A stretch of DNA of 36,438 bases from Dichelobacter nodosus (GTDB lineage Bacteria; Pseudomonadota; Gammaproteobacteria; Beggiatoales; Beggiatoaceae): contig DYPE01000015.1 in the NCBI GenBank assembly GCA_020720085.1, forward strand, positions 1 to 36,438, written 5' to 3'. Numbering within the stretch: position 1 is the first letter of the stretch; every line of letters begins with the position of its first letter. Both the position numbers and the translations under genes were made by a program. Positions 17,027-26,890 of the stretch are shown piece by piece. A model generated the notes under the pieces. It saw nothing but the letters and a program-made list of their open reading frames with translations, did not search any database and had not been told where the DNA came from.

Positions 17027-19657
17027 ATGACCAATATCCCTCGCGGCACCACTGAATTACGCCAGGCATTTTTAGACTATTTTGCCTCCAAAGGCCACAC
17101 CATTGTCCCCAGCGCACCATTGATTCCGGCCAACGACCCAACCTTGCTGTTCACCAACGCGGGCATGGTGCAGTTCAAGGACGTATTTACTGGCCAGGAT
17201 AAACGCGCATACCTCCGCGCCGCCAGTTCGCAGCGTTGCGTGCGTGCGGGCGGCAAGCATAATGACTTGGAAAACGTCGGCTATACCGCACGCCACCATA
17301 CGTTTTTTGAGATGCTGGGCAATTTTAGTTTTGGGGATTATTTTAAGCGCGAAGCCATTGAATACGCATGGGAATTTATCACGCGCACACTGCAAATCCC
17401 GCCCAATAAACTGTGGGCGACCGTGTATCACGACGATGACGAAGCGTTTGACATTTGGACGAAAGTCATCGGAATTCCAGCAGAACGCTGTATCCGCATT
17501 GGTGACAAAGGCGAAAAATATAAATCCGATAATTTTTGGGCCATGGGTGACACTGGCCCGTGCGGCCCGTGTAGTGAAATTTTTTATGATCATGGCGCGG
17601 AAGTTTTCGGCGGCCTGCCGGGTTCCGCAGACGAAGACGGCGACCGCTATATTGAGATTTGGAACTTGGTGTTCATGCAGTTTAACCGCGACGCGCAAGG
17701 GGAGCTGCATTCCTTGCCTAAGCCTTCGGTAGATACTGGCATGGGTCTGGAACGCCTTGCCGCTGTCATGCAACAGGTACATAGCAATTATGAAATTGAT
17801 TTATTTTCCCATCTGATTCAAGCAATAGAACAATTGGCGGGTGCCGTGGCACCGGATAACACACCGTCACTGCGCGTGATTGCCGACCATATTCGTTCTT
17901 GCGCATTTCTGGTGGCTGACGGCGTGATCCCTGCCAATGAAGGGCGCGGTTACGTACTGCGCCGGATTATTCGCCGTGCATTGCGCCACGGCCATAAATT
18001 GGGGATTACTGGCACATTTTTTCACCAACTGGTCGCGCCGCTGGCAGTGGAAATGGGCGCTGCCCATCCCGCGCTGGCGGAACAAAAAGCCGTGATTGAA
18101 CGGGTGCTAAAACAAGAAGAAGAACGTTTCGCCGAGACACTCGCGCACGGCATGAAAATTCTGGATGACGCCATTACCCATCTGCACGGCGATGTCATTC
18201 CAGGCGACATTGTCTTCAAACTCTACGACACCTACGGTTTTCCAGCCGATTTAACGGCAGATGTCGCGCGCGAGCATGGCTTGCGCGTGGACATGGCGGG
18301 TTTTGACAAAGACATGGCCGAGCAAAAAGCCCGCGCCCGTGCGGCGGGCCATTTCAAACTAGACTGGGCGGATGGCAGCGCGCAGGCCCTGGTCAGCAGC
18401 TTCACTGGGTACGATGGCCTCAATGGCAGCAGCACAATTATTGCGCTATTCCGCGACGGCAGCCCAGTGGAATGCCTCAATGCCGGAGAATCTGGCCAAG
18501 TCATTCTTAAAGACACGCCGTTTTACGCCGAATCCGGCGGACAGGTTGGCGATCACGGCATCTTGCATAACGATGATGCAGAATTCAGCGTGACGGATTG
18601 CCAAAAAATGGGCAACGCCCACGCCCATATCGGCACGCTGCACAGGGGTCGTTTGGCGATTGGCGATACGGTCAGCGCGCACGTGGACGACCAGCGGCGT
18701 AGTGCGGTTATGCGCAACCATTCTGCCACCCATTTAATGCACGCCGCGTTGCGCAACATTTTGGGCACACATGTGCAACAAAAAGGCTCACTGGTCAACC
18801 CAGAACGCCTGCGCTTTGACTTTTCCCATTTTGAAGCAATCACTGCGGATCAATTGCAGGAAATAGAGCGATTGGTCAATGCCCAAATCATGTGCAATCA
18901 CGCGGTGGAAACCCGCGTTATGAACATGGACGACGCCAAAAACAGCGGTGCTATGGCCTTGTTTGGCGAAAAATACGGCGATCAAGTACGGGTATTATTC
19001 ATTGGCGATTTTTCCATTGAATTGTGCGGCGGCACACACGTGCGCCGCGCTGGCGACATTGGCCTGTTTAGGCTGATTGCCGAAGGCGGGGTTGCCGCTG
19101 GCGTGCGCCGGATTGAAGCGATTACTGGCAATGTCGCATTAGACGCTGTAGTGGAACAAAATGTTCTACATAACCGCCTGGCAAATCAGTTAAAAACCCA
19201 TCCCGACAACCTGGAAAACCGCATCGCGCAATTGCTAGAACACACCCGCGCCACAGAAAAAGAATTGGAACGCTTGCAGGCCAAACTCGCCAGCGCCCAA
19301 GGCGCGGATTTAGCCAGCCAAGCGACTGACATCAACGGCATCCAAGTGCTTGCCGCCCATTTGGAAAACACAGATGCTAAAAATTTACGCGAGATTCTTG
19401 ACGATCTTAAAAGCAAACTCGGCAACGCAGCCATCATTCTCGCCGCAGTGCATGGCGATAAAGTCAGCCTGGTGGCCGGGGTTACGAAAGAATGCACGAA
19501 CAAAATTAAAGCTGGCGATCTAGTTAATTTTGTCGCGCAACAAATCGGCGGCAAAGGCGGTGGGCGGGCCGATATGGCGCAAGCAGGCGGTAATAATCCA
19601 GCCGCCTTGCCCGTCGCGCTGGCTAGCGTGGCCGATTGGGTGCGCGCGCAGGTTTAA
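17027..19657 (+). CDS. alaS: Alanine-tRNA ligase
   Basis: AlaS charges tRNA-Ala and edits mis-charged Ser and Gly. The 876-residue length equals the E. coli enzyme. The class II catalytic core spans about 1-260 ([19 protein letters not shown], then [17 protein letters not shown]). The tRNA-recognition helical region follows, then the editing domain with zinc ligands HSATH at 565-569 and Cys667/His671 in CGGTH. The C-terminal DHHA1-type C-Ala domain ends [15 protein letters not shown]. The ATG at 17027 is chosen because the AlaS homology begins there; a GTG at 16973 would add 18 unrelated residues. It lies downstream of gshA on the same strand. Confidence 0.98.
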   Translation: MTNIPRGTTELRQAFLDYFASKGHTIVPSAPLIPANDPTLLFTNAGMVQFKDVFTGQDKRAYLRAASSQRCVRAGGKHNDLENVGYTARHHTFFEMLGNFSFGDYFKREAIEYAWEFITRTLQIPPNKLWATVYHDDDEAFDIWTKVIGIPAERCIRIGDKGEKYKSDNFWAMGDTGPCGPCSEIFYDHGAEVFGGLPGSADEDGDRYIEIWNLVFMQFNRDAQGELHSLPKPSVDTGMGLERLAAVMQQVHSNYEIDLFSHLIQAIEQLAGAVAPDNTPSLRVIADHIRSCAFLVADGVIPANEGRGYVLRRIIRRALRHGHKLGITGTFFHQLVAPLAVEMGAAHPALAEQKAVIERVLKQEEERFAETLAHGMKILDDAITHLHGDVIPGDIVFKLYDTYGFPADLTADVAREHGLRVDMAGFDKDMAEQKARARAAGHFKLDWADGSAQALVSSFTGYDGLNGSSTIIALFRDGSPVECLNAGESGQVILKDTPFYAESGGQVGDHGILHNDDAEFSVTDCQKMGNAHAHIGTLHRGRLAIGDTVSAHVDDQRRSAVMRNHSATHLMHAALRNILGTHVQQKGSLVNPERLRFDFSHFEAITADQLQEIERLVNAQIMCNHAVETRVMNMDDAKNSGAMALFGEKYGDQVRVLFIGDFSIELCGGTHVRRAGDIGLFRLIAEGGVAAGVRRIEAITGNVALDAVVEQNVLHNRLANQLKTHPDNLENRIAQLLEHTRATEKELERLQAKLASAQGADLASQATDINGIQVLAAHLENTDAKNLREILDDLKSKLGNAAIILAAVHGDKVSLVAGVTKECTNKIKAGDLVNFVAQQIGGKGGGRADMAQAGGNNPAALPVALASVADWVRAQV

Positions 19658-19875
19658 CGCCTGAAAGACACCTTAACTTAACTTTTTGCCTGCCAGTTTA
19701 TTGGTTTATTTGGTTTACACAGTCCGGTTCTACACGGCGTTTACGCCACACAAGTGGTCAATTATCCGGCGCAATTGGGTATTTTCTTTTTCGGCAATCG
19801 CCTAAAATCTTGCGGCAGACAAAAACCGGCGGCATGTGCCGCCGCATGGTGGCTTGGATCAGAGGAAATGACTTT

Positions 19876-21156
19876 ATGTTGAAAACAAAAGAGATTTTAG
19901 TACCTGATATTGGCAATTTTAAGGACGTGGCAGTTATTGAAGTCCAGGTAAAACCTGGCGACCGCGTGCAGGCAGAAACTCCGTTGCTGACGCTGGAAAG
20001 CGATAAAGCCGTCATGGAGGTGCCCAGCCCAGAAAGTGGTGAAGTGCGCGAAGTGCGGGTGAACGTAGGCGATAAGATTTCCCAAGGCCATCTTATCCTG
20101 CTGCTTGACGTGGAACAAAATGCTCAACCGCAACCCGCGCCAACGGCTGTCAAAGCGCAACCTGAACCCGCGCCTAGCGTTTCACCGCCCAGGCCGTCTG
20201 CGCCGCCGCTGCCCAGCGTGGAACTCTCAGCCGCACGCACGGGCAAGCCACATGCCGCCCCTGCGGTGCGGCGCTTGGCCAGTTCACTGGGCGCGGATTT
20301 AGCCAAAGTAAGCGGTACTGGACGCAAGGGTCGTATTTTACGCGAAGATATAGTGGCATTTATCAAGGGCGAAATGAGTAAGCCCAAAGGCAACGCGGCT
20401 TCTGGTGCAGGTTTGGCATTGCCAGAAATGCCGGATGTAGATTTCAGCCAATTCGGTGACATTGAAATCAAGCCATTAAGCCGCATTCAAAAAATTTCCA
20501 GCGCCGCACTGCACCGCAACTGGCTGCTTATCCCCCACGTCACCCAATTTGACGAGGCGGACATTACAGAATTGGAAGCCTTCCGCGTCAGCTTAAAAGA
20601 CGAAGCGGCTAAACGCAATGTCAAAATGACGCCGCTCATTTTTTTGGTGAAAGCGGCAGTGGCGGCATTGCGGGCATTTCCGCGCTTTAACGCTTCGTTG
20701 GCAGCGGATAAAGTCAATTTGGTAATAAAAAAATATTTTCACATTGGCTTCGCCGTGGACACTGCAGATGGCTTGGTGGTACCCGTCATCCGCGACGCAG
20801 ATCGCAAGTCGTTGTTTGAATTGGCTGTAGAAATCAGCGAAACCAGCCAAAAAGCGCGCGAAGGCAAGCTATCGCCTGCTGACATGCAGGGTGGCTGTTT
20901 TACGATTTCTAGCTTGGGCGGCATTGGCGGCACAGCGTTCACGCCGATTATTAACGCGCCTGAAGTGGCGATTTTAGGGGTTTCGCGCGCCAAAACCCAA
21001 CCGGTCTGGGACGAAGCGCAAGCGGCTTTTGTGCCCCGGCTGATGTTGCCATTGTCGTTATCCTACGATCATCGCGTCATTGACGGCGCGCAAGCTGTGC
21101 GCTTCACCTCGTATTTAAGCTACTTGTTGGCAGATACTCGGCGTTTGTTGCTATAA
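19876..21156 (+). CDS. aceF: Dihydrolipoamide acyltransferase (E2), pyruvate dehydrogenase-type
   Basis: This is an E2 component of a 2-oxoacid dehydrogenase complex, transferring an acyl group from lipoate to CoA. The 426-residue protein has one N-terminal lipoyl domain (about 1-80, lipoylated lysine in LESDKAVMEVPS) and a Pro/Ala linker (about 84-120). A peripheral-subunit-binding domain (about 122-160, APAVRRLASSLG and GTGRKGRILREDI) and the catalytic domain with HRVIDGA near the end follow. The VDFSQFGDIE stretch suggests a pyruvate-type E2. AGAGG lies upstream of the ATG. A GGCGGC/GCCGCC hairpin sits about 30 bases before the start. No aceE or lpd gene flanks it. Confidence 0.9.
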   Translation: MLKTKEILVPDIGNFKDVAVIEVQVKPGDRVQAETPLLTLESDKAVMEVPSPESGEVREVRVNVGDKISQGHLILLLDVEQNAQPQPAPTAVKAQPEPAPSVSPPRPSAPPLPSVELSAARTGKPHAAPAVRRLASSLGADLAKVSGTGRKGRILREDIVAFIKGEMSKPKGNAASGAGLALPEMPDVDFSQFGDIEIKPLSRIQKISSAALHRNWLLIPHVTQFDEADITELEAFRVSLKDEAAKRNVKMTPLIFLVKAAVAALRAFPRFNASLAADKVNLVIKKYFHIGFAVDTADGLVVPVIRDADRKSLFELAVEISETSQKAREGKLSPADMQGGCFTISSLGGIGGTAFTPIINAPEVAILGVSRAKTQPVWDEAQAAFVPRLMLPLSLSYDHRVIDGAQAVRFTSYLSYLLADTRRLLL

Positions 21157-21285
21157 GCGACCAATGAAACCATACGTGTAGACTGTCAAAAAAACGCGCG
21201 TATCCATGAGTCAAGGCGTGGGAAATGCGGCACAATGCGTCTCCCGCGCCAGTCCAGTGGCGCTATGTGCGGTGAAGTTAGGCAC

Positions 21286-22173
21286 TTACAAAGCATCGAT
21301 TTCAGCGGCAGACAAGCCAGTCGCCTCGGCAATAGTTTGCGCTGGCAACCTCATCTTTTTCATGGTTTTCGCAGTAGATAACACGCCTTCCATCCGTCCC
21401 TCCGCTCGGCCCTCCGCTCGCCCTTCCAATTGCCCTAAGACATAAGTGGATTGATACATGCTGGCTTGATAATGCAGTTCTTCTTGATGACGTTCATACG
21501 CCAATCGTTCTTGTGGTTTCATTTTTAATACATCTAGGGTTTCTTTGGCTTCTTGGAGTCCTTTGGCAGTGAAGTTTTCTTGTATTTCTTCATTTTTTAG
21601 AAAATAAACCCATTCATCTAAAGTGTCTTTTGCCACATTATTGAAATTACGCAGTTCAATTAAATAATATTCTGGATATAAATCCGCGATTTTCTGTGCG
21701 GTGTATAAGTTTTTCTGTTCCACGCTCAATTCCAATTCGGTTTGGTTATGCAAACCAATAAAGCAAGTTGTGCCGTGATAAATGTAGTCATCGCCTTTGC
21801 CTAAATCAAAATGCAGGATGTTGACTGAAATGACTTTGCTGACATCCGAATACGGTGCACCTTTGGGTAAATGCTCAATAATTACTTTAGAAGTGGCATA
21901 GAGAATCCGCTGCAAATAATCCAGCTCACGCGAGAATTGTATTTCAATAATATAAATTTTCTGATCGTGGTCTTTTACTTTAATATCTACACGATTGAAT
22001 TTGTTATCTTCCGTCTCTTTATTCGCTTCGCTTTCTAGCACTTCGATAATCTGAATATCGGTAAACAACAGTTCAGATAAAAAACCTTCCAAAATTCCAA
22101 AATTGGCTTTACTGCGCAGGATTTTTTTGATTGCCCAGTCAAAACTGATGAGTTTTCTCGTTGAGCTTTGCAT
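21286..22173 (-). CDS. Rpn family PD-(D/E)XK nuclease / putative transposase
   Basis: The 295-residue protein belongs to the Rpn-type, transposase-31-like group of PD-(D/E)XK nucleases, proteins linked to recombination in E. coli. The N-terminal domain starts FDWAIKKILRSKANFGILEGFL. The nuclease core shows Asp63 in NRVDIKV and the Glu77-x-Gln79 pair in YIIEIQFSRE. The C-terminal region is helical and ends with a repetitive GRAEGRAEGRMEG segment plus a helix-turn-helix-like LPAQTIAEATGLSAAEIDAL. The ATG at 22173 is preferred because GGAG lies seven bases upstream; an ATG at 22185 overlaps that site. These genes are usually multicopy and mobile by unknown means. Confidence 0.85.
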   Translation of the reverse strand: MQSSTRKLISFDWAIKKILRSKANFGILEGFLSELLFTDIQIIEVLESEANKETEDNKFNRVDIKVKDHDQKIYIIEIQFSRELDYLQRILYATSKVIIEHLPKGAPYSDVSKVISVNILHFDLGKGDDYIYHGTTCFIGLHNQTELELSVEQKNLYTAQKIADLYPEYYLIELRNFNNVAKDTLDEWVYFLKNEEIQENFTAKGLQEAKETLDVLKMKPQERLAYERHQEELHYQASMYQSTYVLGQLEGRAEGRAEGRMEGVLSTAKTMKKMRLPAQTIAEATGLSAAEIDAL

Positions 22174-22217
22174 GATGGACTCCATTTATTTCTAGCTTGC
22201 AAAAGTACGTTACACTA

Positions 22218-22367
22218 CAGCAATTCCCGTTGGGTTGTCAGCCCTTGTAAAATCAGGGCGGTAAATCGACCATTTTACGGCGTATTTAACCTAAATGGCA
22301 TGGTCAGTGGTGGCATTACGACCACCCTTCGGCAAGCTCAGGACACCGTTCCCAATGGGAATTGCTG
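22218..22367. repeat. Palindrome-bounded repeat element (150 bp)
   Basis: Terminal arms 22218-22234 and 22351-22367 match as inverted repeats at 16 of 17 positions (CAGCAATTCCCGTTGGG/CCCAATGGGAATTGCTG). The interior includes a GGTGG/CCACC hairpin and CTTCGGCAAGCTCAGGACA, related to the CTTCGACA-GCTCAGG words at 33680-33780. It lies in the 450-base gap between the Rpn-type gene and glgP. The rest of that gap has no supported gene. Confidence 0.6.
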
Positions 22368-22623
22368 GTTTTTCGGCATACAAAACGCTCAGCATGTGTT
22401 CGAGGTATCGCCTTCGCTGACTGCGTTTCGCCTTGCTCTATTCATCCTAACCTTGGCGGATTTCGTGGAAAGCAGCAAAAATAAGCAGGCGTAGCGCGCC
22501 AAAATCACCTTGCCGCATGACGGATAAATTTTGCACACTGGCAACGCACTTCTGTTAGGAATAGGCTATATAATCTTCCAACTTACACGCCAATTGTGCA
22601 TCTAATACACCACAGGAGATTCT

Positions 22624-25146
22624 ATGCCCCGCCCAGACCCATCTACCGTGTTGCATCCCCGCCTTGGTTCCCGCACTGGCATGACTGCGGAATCCTTGCT
22701 GCAAGGGTTTGCCGACAGTCTATTTTTTGAGCAAGCTCGTTTTCCCGAAGTTGCTACATGGAACGATTATTACCTGGCCTTAGCCCACACAGTGCGTGAT
22801 CGTTTGTTACACCGCTGGGCACACACCGCACACACCTATTTTCAACAACATAGCCGCACAGTGTGTTATTTTTCCGCTGAATTTTTACTTGGCCCGCACT
22901 TGGGCAACAACTTGTTAAACCTTGGCATTTACCCTCAAGCGCGTGAAGCGATGGAGCAAGCCGGGCTGGTGTTGTGCGAACTGCTGGAGCAAGAAGAGGA
23001 GCCTGGTCTAGGCAATGGCGGTTTGGGACGTTTGGCCGCTTGTTACATGGATTCGCTGGCCACGCTGGAAATTCCGGCCATAGGGTATGGCATCCGCTAC
23101 GAGTTTGGCATTTTTGACCAGAATATCAAGGACGGATGGCAAGAAGAAACCACGGACAAATGGCTGCGTTATGGCAATCCATGGGAAATTGCCCGGCCTG
23201 AATTGGCGTTTGATGTGAAGCTCGGCGGGCATACGGTGCATGAACGCGATGAGCAAGGTCATTTGCGGGTAAGCTGGGTGCCGGAGCGCGTGGTGAAAGG
23301 CGTTGCCTTTGATACGCCGATTTTGGGTTATCGTGTAAATACGGTCAATTTATTGCGGCTGTGGAAGGCTGAAGCCACTGAATGCTTTGACTTTCAAGCA
23401 TTTAATGTGGGCGATTATTATGGTGCGGTAGAGGAAAAACTGTCCTCAGAAAACCTTACCAAAGTGTTATACCCCAATGATGAAGCCGTGGGTGGCAAGC
23501 GTTTGCGGCTGGAACAGCAATATTTTTTCGTGGCGTGTTCGCTGCAAGACATGGTGCGCATTCATTTGCAAGATAATGCCAATTTAGATACCTTCCACGA
23601 AAAATACGCCGCGCAACTCAACGATACCCATCCGTCCATCGGCATCGTTGAATTGATGCGCGTTTTGCTAGACGAACATTATTACGAATGGCAACAAGCG
23701 TGGGACATCACCCGCCAAACCTTCGCCTACACCAACCATACGCTATTGCCCGAGGCGTTGGAAAAATGGCCAATCGCATTATTTGGCGCGGTACTGCCGC
23801 GCCACTTGGAACTGATTTACGAAATTAACCGCCGCTTTTTAGAAGAAATCCGTGCGCGCTATCCTCAGGATGAGGCCAAAATGAGCCGTATGTCCATCAT
23901 TGATGAAATGGGTGAGCGCTATGTGCGCATGGCGCACCTTGCCTGCGTGGGTTCCCATGCCATCAATGGCGTGGCCAAATTGCACAGCGAATTGCTCAAG
24001 CAGGATGTATTGCGCGATTTTCATGGCCTATGGCCGGAAAAATTCACCAATGTGACCAATGGCGTTACCCCGCGCCGGTTTCTGGGATTGGCTAACCCGG
24101 GCCTGGCAGACCTGATTTCTGCCTATATCGGTGCAGATTGGCTGAACCACTTGGACCATTTGCGCAAGCTGGAGCCATTGGCCCATGATCCTGTGTTCTG
24201 CCAAGCTTGGCGCCAAGTCAAGGAAGACTGCAAAATTGAATTGGCGGGGCTGGTATTGCACCGCGTGGGCATCCAACTCGATCCACTGGCCATGTTCGAT
24301 ATTCAAGTCAAACGCATTCACGAATACAAACGCCAGCATTTGAGTGTGTTGCATATCATCACGTTATACAACCGCATCTTGCGTAATCCGCAAGCGCCGA
24401 TCACGCCGCGCGCGTTCATTTTCGGCGGCAAAGCCGCACCGGGCTATTTTATGGCCAAGTTAATTATCCGTTTGATTCATGGCGTGGCTGATGTGATTAA
24501 TCGTGATCCGCTGGTCAATAACCGTTTGAAAGTAATATTTTTCCCGGATTTTAACGTAAAAAATGCGCAACGCATTTATCCCGCCGCCGACTTGTCAGAA
24601 CAAATTTCCACTGCTGGCAAAGAAGCGTCAGGCACAGGCAACATGAAATTTTCCATGAACGGCGCGCTCACCATCGGCACGCTGGACGGGGCCAATATCG
24701 AAATCCGCGAGCAAGTGGGCGCGGAAAATTTCTTTTTATTCGGTCTGTCTGCCAGTCAGGTCAGCGAGTTACAGCGCCAAGGCTACCATCCTTGGCAATA
24801 TTATCAAGACAATAACGAATTAAAAGAAGCAGTTGACGCCATCAGCTCTGGCCAATTTTCACGCGGCGACCGCAACTTATTCAAGCCGTTGGTAGATTCA
24901 TTATTGGCCTATGACCCCTACCTGCTGTTGGCGGATTATCCGAGCTATATCGAATGCCAGGAGCAAGTCAGCCTGGCATATCAAAATCCAGATACGTGGA
25001 CGCGCATGTCGATTCTGAACGTGGCGCGCATGGGCTATTTTTCGTCAGACCGCGCTATTGGCGAATATTGTCAGAACATTTGGCGCGTGCAACCTGTGCC
25101 CATTCAGTTGACAAAGTTCGCGCCAGGGACAACCCATCGCACCTGA
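22624..25146 (+). CDS. glgP: Glycogen/alpha-glucan phosphorylase
   Basis: GlgP releases glucose-1-phosphate from alpha-1,4-glucans. The 840-residue protein is typical of the GT35 family. The N-terminal half contains VCYFSAEFLLGPHLGNNLLNLG, then EEEPGLGNGGLGRLAACYMDSLATL and the AQLNDTHPSIGIVELMRVL block. The C-terminal half contains FGGKAAPGYFMAKLIIRLI, FFPDFNVKNAQRIYPAADLSEQIS, and EASGTGNMKFSMNGALTIGTLDGANIEI. The pyridoxal-phosphate lysine is Lys675 in that last motif. CAGGAG precedes the ATG. No other glg gene is adjacent. Confidence 0.97.
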   Translation: MPRPDPSTVLHPRLGSRTGMTAESLLQGFADSLFFEQARFPEVATWNDYYLALAHTVRDRLLHRWAHTAHTYFQQHSRTVCYFSAEFLLGPHLGNNLLNLGIYPQAREAMEQAGLVLCELLEQEEEPGLGNGGLGRLAACYMDSLATLEIPAIGYGIRYEFGIFDQNIKDGWQEETTDKWLRYGNPWEIARPELAFDVKLGGHTVHERDEQGHLRVSWVPERVVKGVAFDTPILGYRVNTVNLLRLWKAEATECFDFQAFNVGDYYGAVEEKLSSENLTKVLYPNDEAVGGKRLRLEQQYFFVACSLQDMVRIHLQDNANLDTFHEKYAAQLNDTHPSIGIVELMRVLLDEHYYEWQQAWDITRQTFAYTNHTLLPEALEKWPIALFGAVLPRHLELIYEINRRFLEEIRARYPQDEAKMSRMSIIDEMGERYVRMAHLACVGSHAINGVAKLHSELLKQDVLRDFHGLWPEKFTNVTNGVTPRRFLGLANPGLADLISAYIGADWLNHLDHLRKLEPLAHDPVFCQAWRQVKEDCKIELAGLVLHRVGIQLDPLAMFDIQVKRIHEYKRQHLSVLHIITLYNRILRNPQAPITPRAFIFGGKAAPGYFMAKLIIRLIHGVADVINRDPLVNNRLKVIFFPDFNVKNAQRIYPAADLSEQISTAGKEASGTGNMKFSMNGALTIGTLDGANIEIREQVGAENFFLFGLSASQVSELQRQGYHPWQYYQDNNELKEAVDAISSGQFSRGDRNLFKPLVDSLLAYDPYLLLADYPSYIECQEQVSLAYQNPDTWTRMSILNVARMGYFSSDRAIGEYCQNIWRVQPVPIQLTKFAPGTTHRT

Positions 25147-25342
25147 TCGGAATTTTGCTGTGGATTTCAAATCCGCAGCCCATCCAGTGGTGGAAGTTCA
25201 ATGCGCTGTGCGCAGTTTCACAGAATTGCCACATAATTCTGAAATAGTACCCACGGCTTTTCGCGCAATGTCTGAAAAGCCGTTTTCGCACCTGGCGGCA
25301 TACTATGCCCGGTGGCATATAAAAAATAGGGGAGCAACCAGC

Positions 25343-26152
25343 TTGAGTGAAGTCACTACACATTACCGCGCCATTTGGATTTCCGATGTACACTTGGGCA
25401 CACGTGGATGCAAGGCCAAGTTTTTATTGGATTTTTTAAAACATCACGAATGCGACCATCTGTATTTGGTGGGGGACATTATTGATGGCTGGCGGCTTAA
25501 ACAAAGCTGGTATTGGGTAGGGCAGTATAATGACGTGATTCAAAAAACCTTGCGCAAGGCGCGCAAAGGCTGCCAAGTGACTTACATTCCAGGCAATCAT
25601 GATGAATCGTTGCGCGAATATTCAGAAATGCACTTTGGCGGCATTTATGTTGCCAGCGAAGCCATTCACACTACAGCCGATGGGCGTAAATTGTGGATTA
25701 TCCATGGTGATCAATATGATGGTGTGGTCACCTATGCCAAGTGGCTGGCCGTGTTGGGCGACCATGCCTACAATTTGGCATTGGCACTCAATCAAATTTT
25801 CAATGCGCTACGCCGCAAAATGGGCTATCCATACTGGTCATTGTCTGCATACTTAAAGCACAAGGTAAAAAACGCGGTAAGTTTTATCAGCAATTACGAA
25901 CGGCTGGTGGCCGAGGAAGTACGCAAACGCGGCCTAGATGGCGTGGTGTGCGGCCACATACACAAAGCCGAAATGCGCTACATTGATGGCATTTTGTATT
26001 GCAATGATGGCGATTGGGTAGAAAGCTGCACTGCGCTGGTGGAAGAAATGGATGGCACCTTGCGCATTGTGCATTGGGCAGACGAACACTACGAAGTGAT
26101 TAGCGAAAAAAGTTTGGTTAAAGAAATGCCTGCGCTAGAAAATGCGGCATAG
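25343..26152 (+). CDS. LpxH-like metallophosphoesterase
   Basis: The 269-residue protein is a calcineurin-like phosphoesterase of the UDP-2,3-diacylglucosamine pyrophosphatase-like family. Metal motifs are complete: DVHLG (Asp15, His17), GDIIDGW (44-50), GNHDE (84-88), HGDQYD and GHIHKAE. The LKQSWYW and KWLAVLGDHAYNLAL segments fit the LpxH-like group whose members often act on unknown substrates. I would not assign lpxH itself. The TTG at 25343 is chosen because AGGGGAG lies eight bases upstream and homology begins a few residues later. An ATG at 25268 would add 25 residues. Confidence 0.87.
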   Translation: MSEVTTHYRAIWISDVHLGTRGCKAKFLLDFLKHHECDHLYLVGDIIDGWRLKQSWYWVGQYNDVIQKTLRKARKGCQVTYIPGNHDESLREYSEMHFGGIYVASEAIHTTADGRKLWIIHGDQYDGVVTYAKWLAVLGDHAYNLALALNQIFNALRRKMGYPYWSLSAYLKHKVKNAVSFISNYERLVAEEVRKRGLDGVVCGHIHKAEMRYIDGILYCNDGDWVESCTALVEEMDGTLRIVHWADEHYEVISEKSLVKEMPALENAA

Positions 26153-26158
26153 CGCACC

Positions 26159-26890
26159 TCATGCCAGGATGCGCAGTGTATCGCCAATGCCCACGCCCAA
26201 TTGCTGTGCAGCCGAACCTTGATGGATAGCGATTTCCACCAGCCCCACTGCGTTTTCATACCACAAGGCTGTACCCATTGGCGTTGCGCTGTACGTGCGC
26301 GCATAGGCAATGACGGTTTGCCCCAATTCCAACCGCCACGCGGGATTGGCCTGGCTAAAACGCAGGCCCGTGAACAGGTTGCCATAATGGTCTTGATAAA
26401 TCACCGTGGCTGCGTCAGCAGCGGGCAGTGCCTGCTGGCTGCGCCATTCGGGCCAGGGCGTTAGGCCGCCGGATTTACCCAGCGCCAGGCGTGCGGCCAC
26501 GGGTGCAAACCAATCGCGGCCATGAAACGTGTTGGACAGCCGGGCGGGTCGCCAGTCAATCCGCCACGCCTGCAACTCCGCATTGCGTGCGGCCAGCACA
26601 GCAAGCAAGCCATTGTCCGGGCCTACGTACCAGCGTCCTAGGCTCTGCACCACCAGCCCCAAACGGGCAGGATCGCCCACGCCAGGGTCTACCACGCATA
26701 AAAATACACTGCCCGGTGGAAATTCCTCAGCATAGGCGGCCAGCAAATACGCCGCCGCGCTGGGATTAAAGCAGGGCGCGTCTGCGTGCAAATCGATAAT
26801 CGGAATGCCTGGCGCACGTTGGTGCAACACCGCCTTCATTTGGCCCAGATAGGGGCTGCCCACGCCAAAATCTGTAAATAAAATCAACAT
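26159..26890 (-). CDS. SAM hydrolase (SAM hydroxide adenosyltransferase, DUF62)
   Basis: The 243-residue protein belongs to the chlorinase/fluorinase fold family. Most non-halogenating members hydrolyse S-adenosylmethionine to adenosine and methionine. Motifs are LFTDFGVGSPYLGQMKAVL at the start, CVVDPGVGD near 65, VGPDNGLLA near 90 and NTFHGRDWFAPVAARLA near 120; the C-terminal beta domain has YQDHYGNLFTGL. No halogenase-specific insertion is evident, so hydrolysis is the likely reaction. Its start lies inside the 3' end of the hybrid kinase gene (7-base overlap), with GGGGG upstream, suggesting translational coupling. Confidence 0.9.
   Translation of the reverse strand: MLILFTDFGVGSPYLGQMKAVLHQRAPGIPIIDLHADAPCFNPSAAAYLLAAYAEEFPPGSVFLCVVDPGVGDPARLGLVVQSLGRWYVGPDNGLLAVLAARNAELQAWRIDWRPARLSNTFHGRDWFAPVAARLALGKSGGLTPWPEWRSQQALPAADAATVIYQDHYGNLFTGLRFSQANPAWRLELGQTVIAYARTYSATPMGTALWYENAVGLVEIAIHQGSAAQQLGVGIGDTLRILA

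Noticed and set aside
19658-19875. Possible aceE remnant upstream of aceF
   Set aside because: No E1-like motif can be read in any frame in this 218-base gap.
22168-22494. 108-residue plus-strand open frame
   Set aside because: It is made largely of the palindromic element and its flanks.
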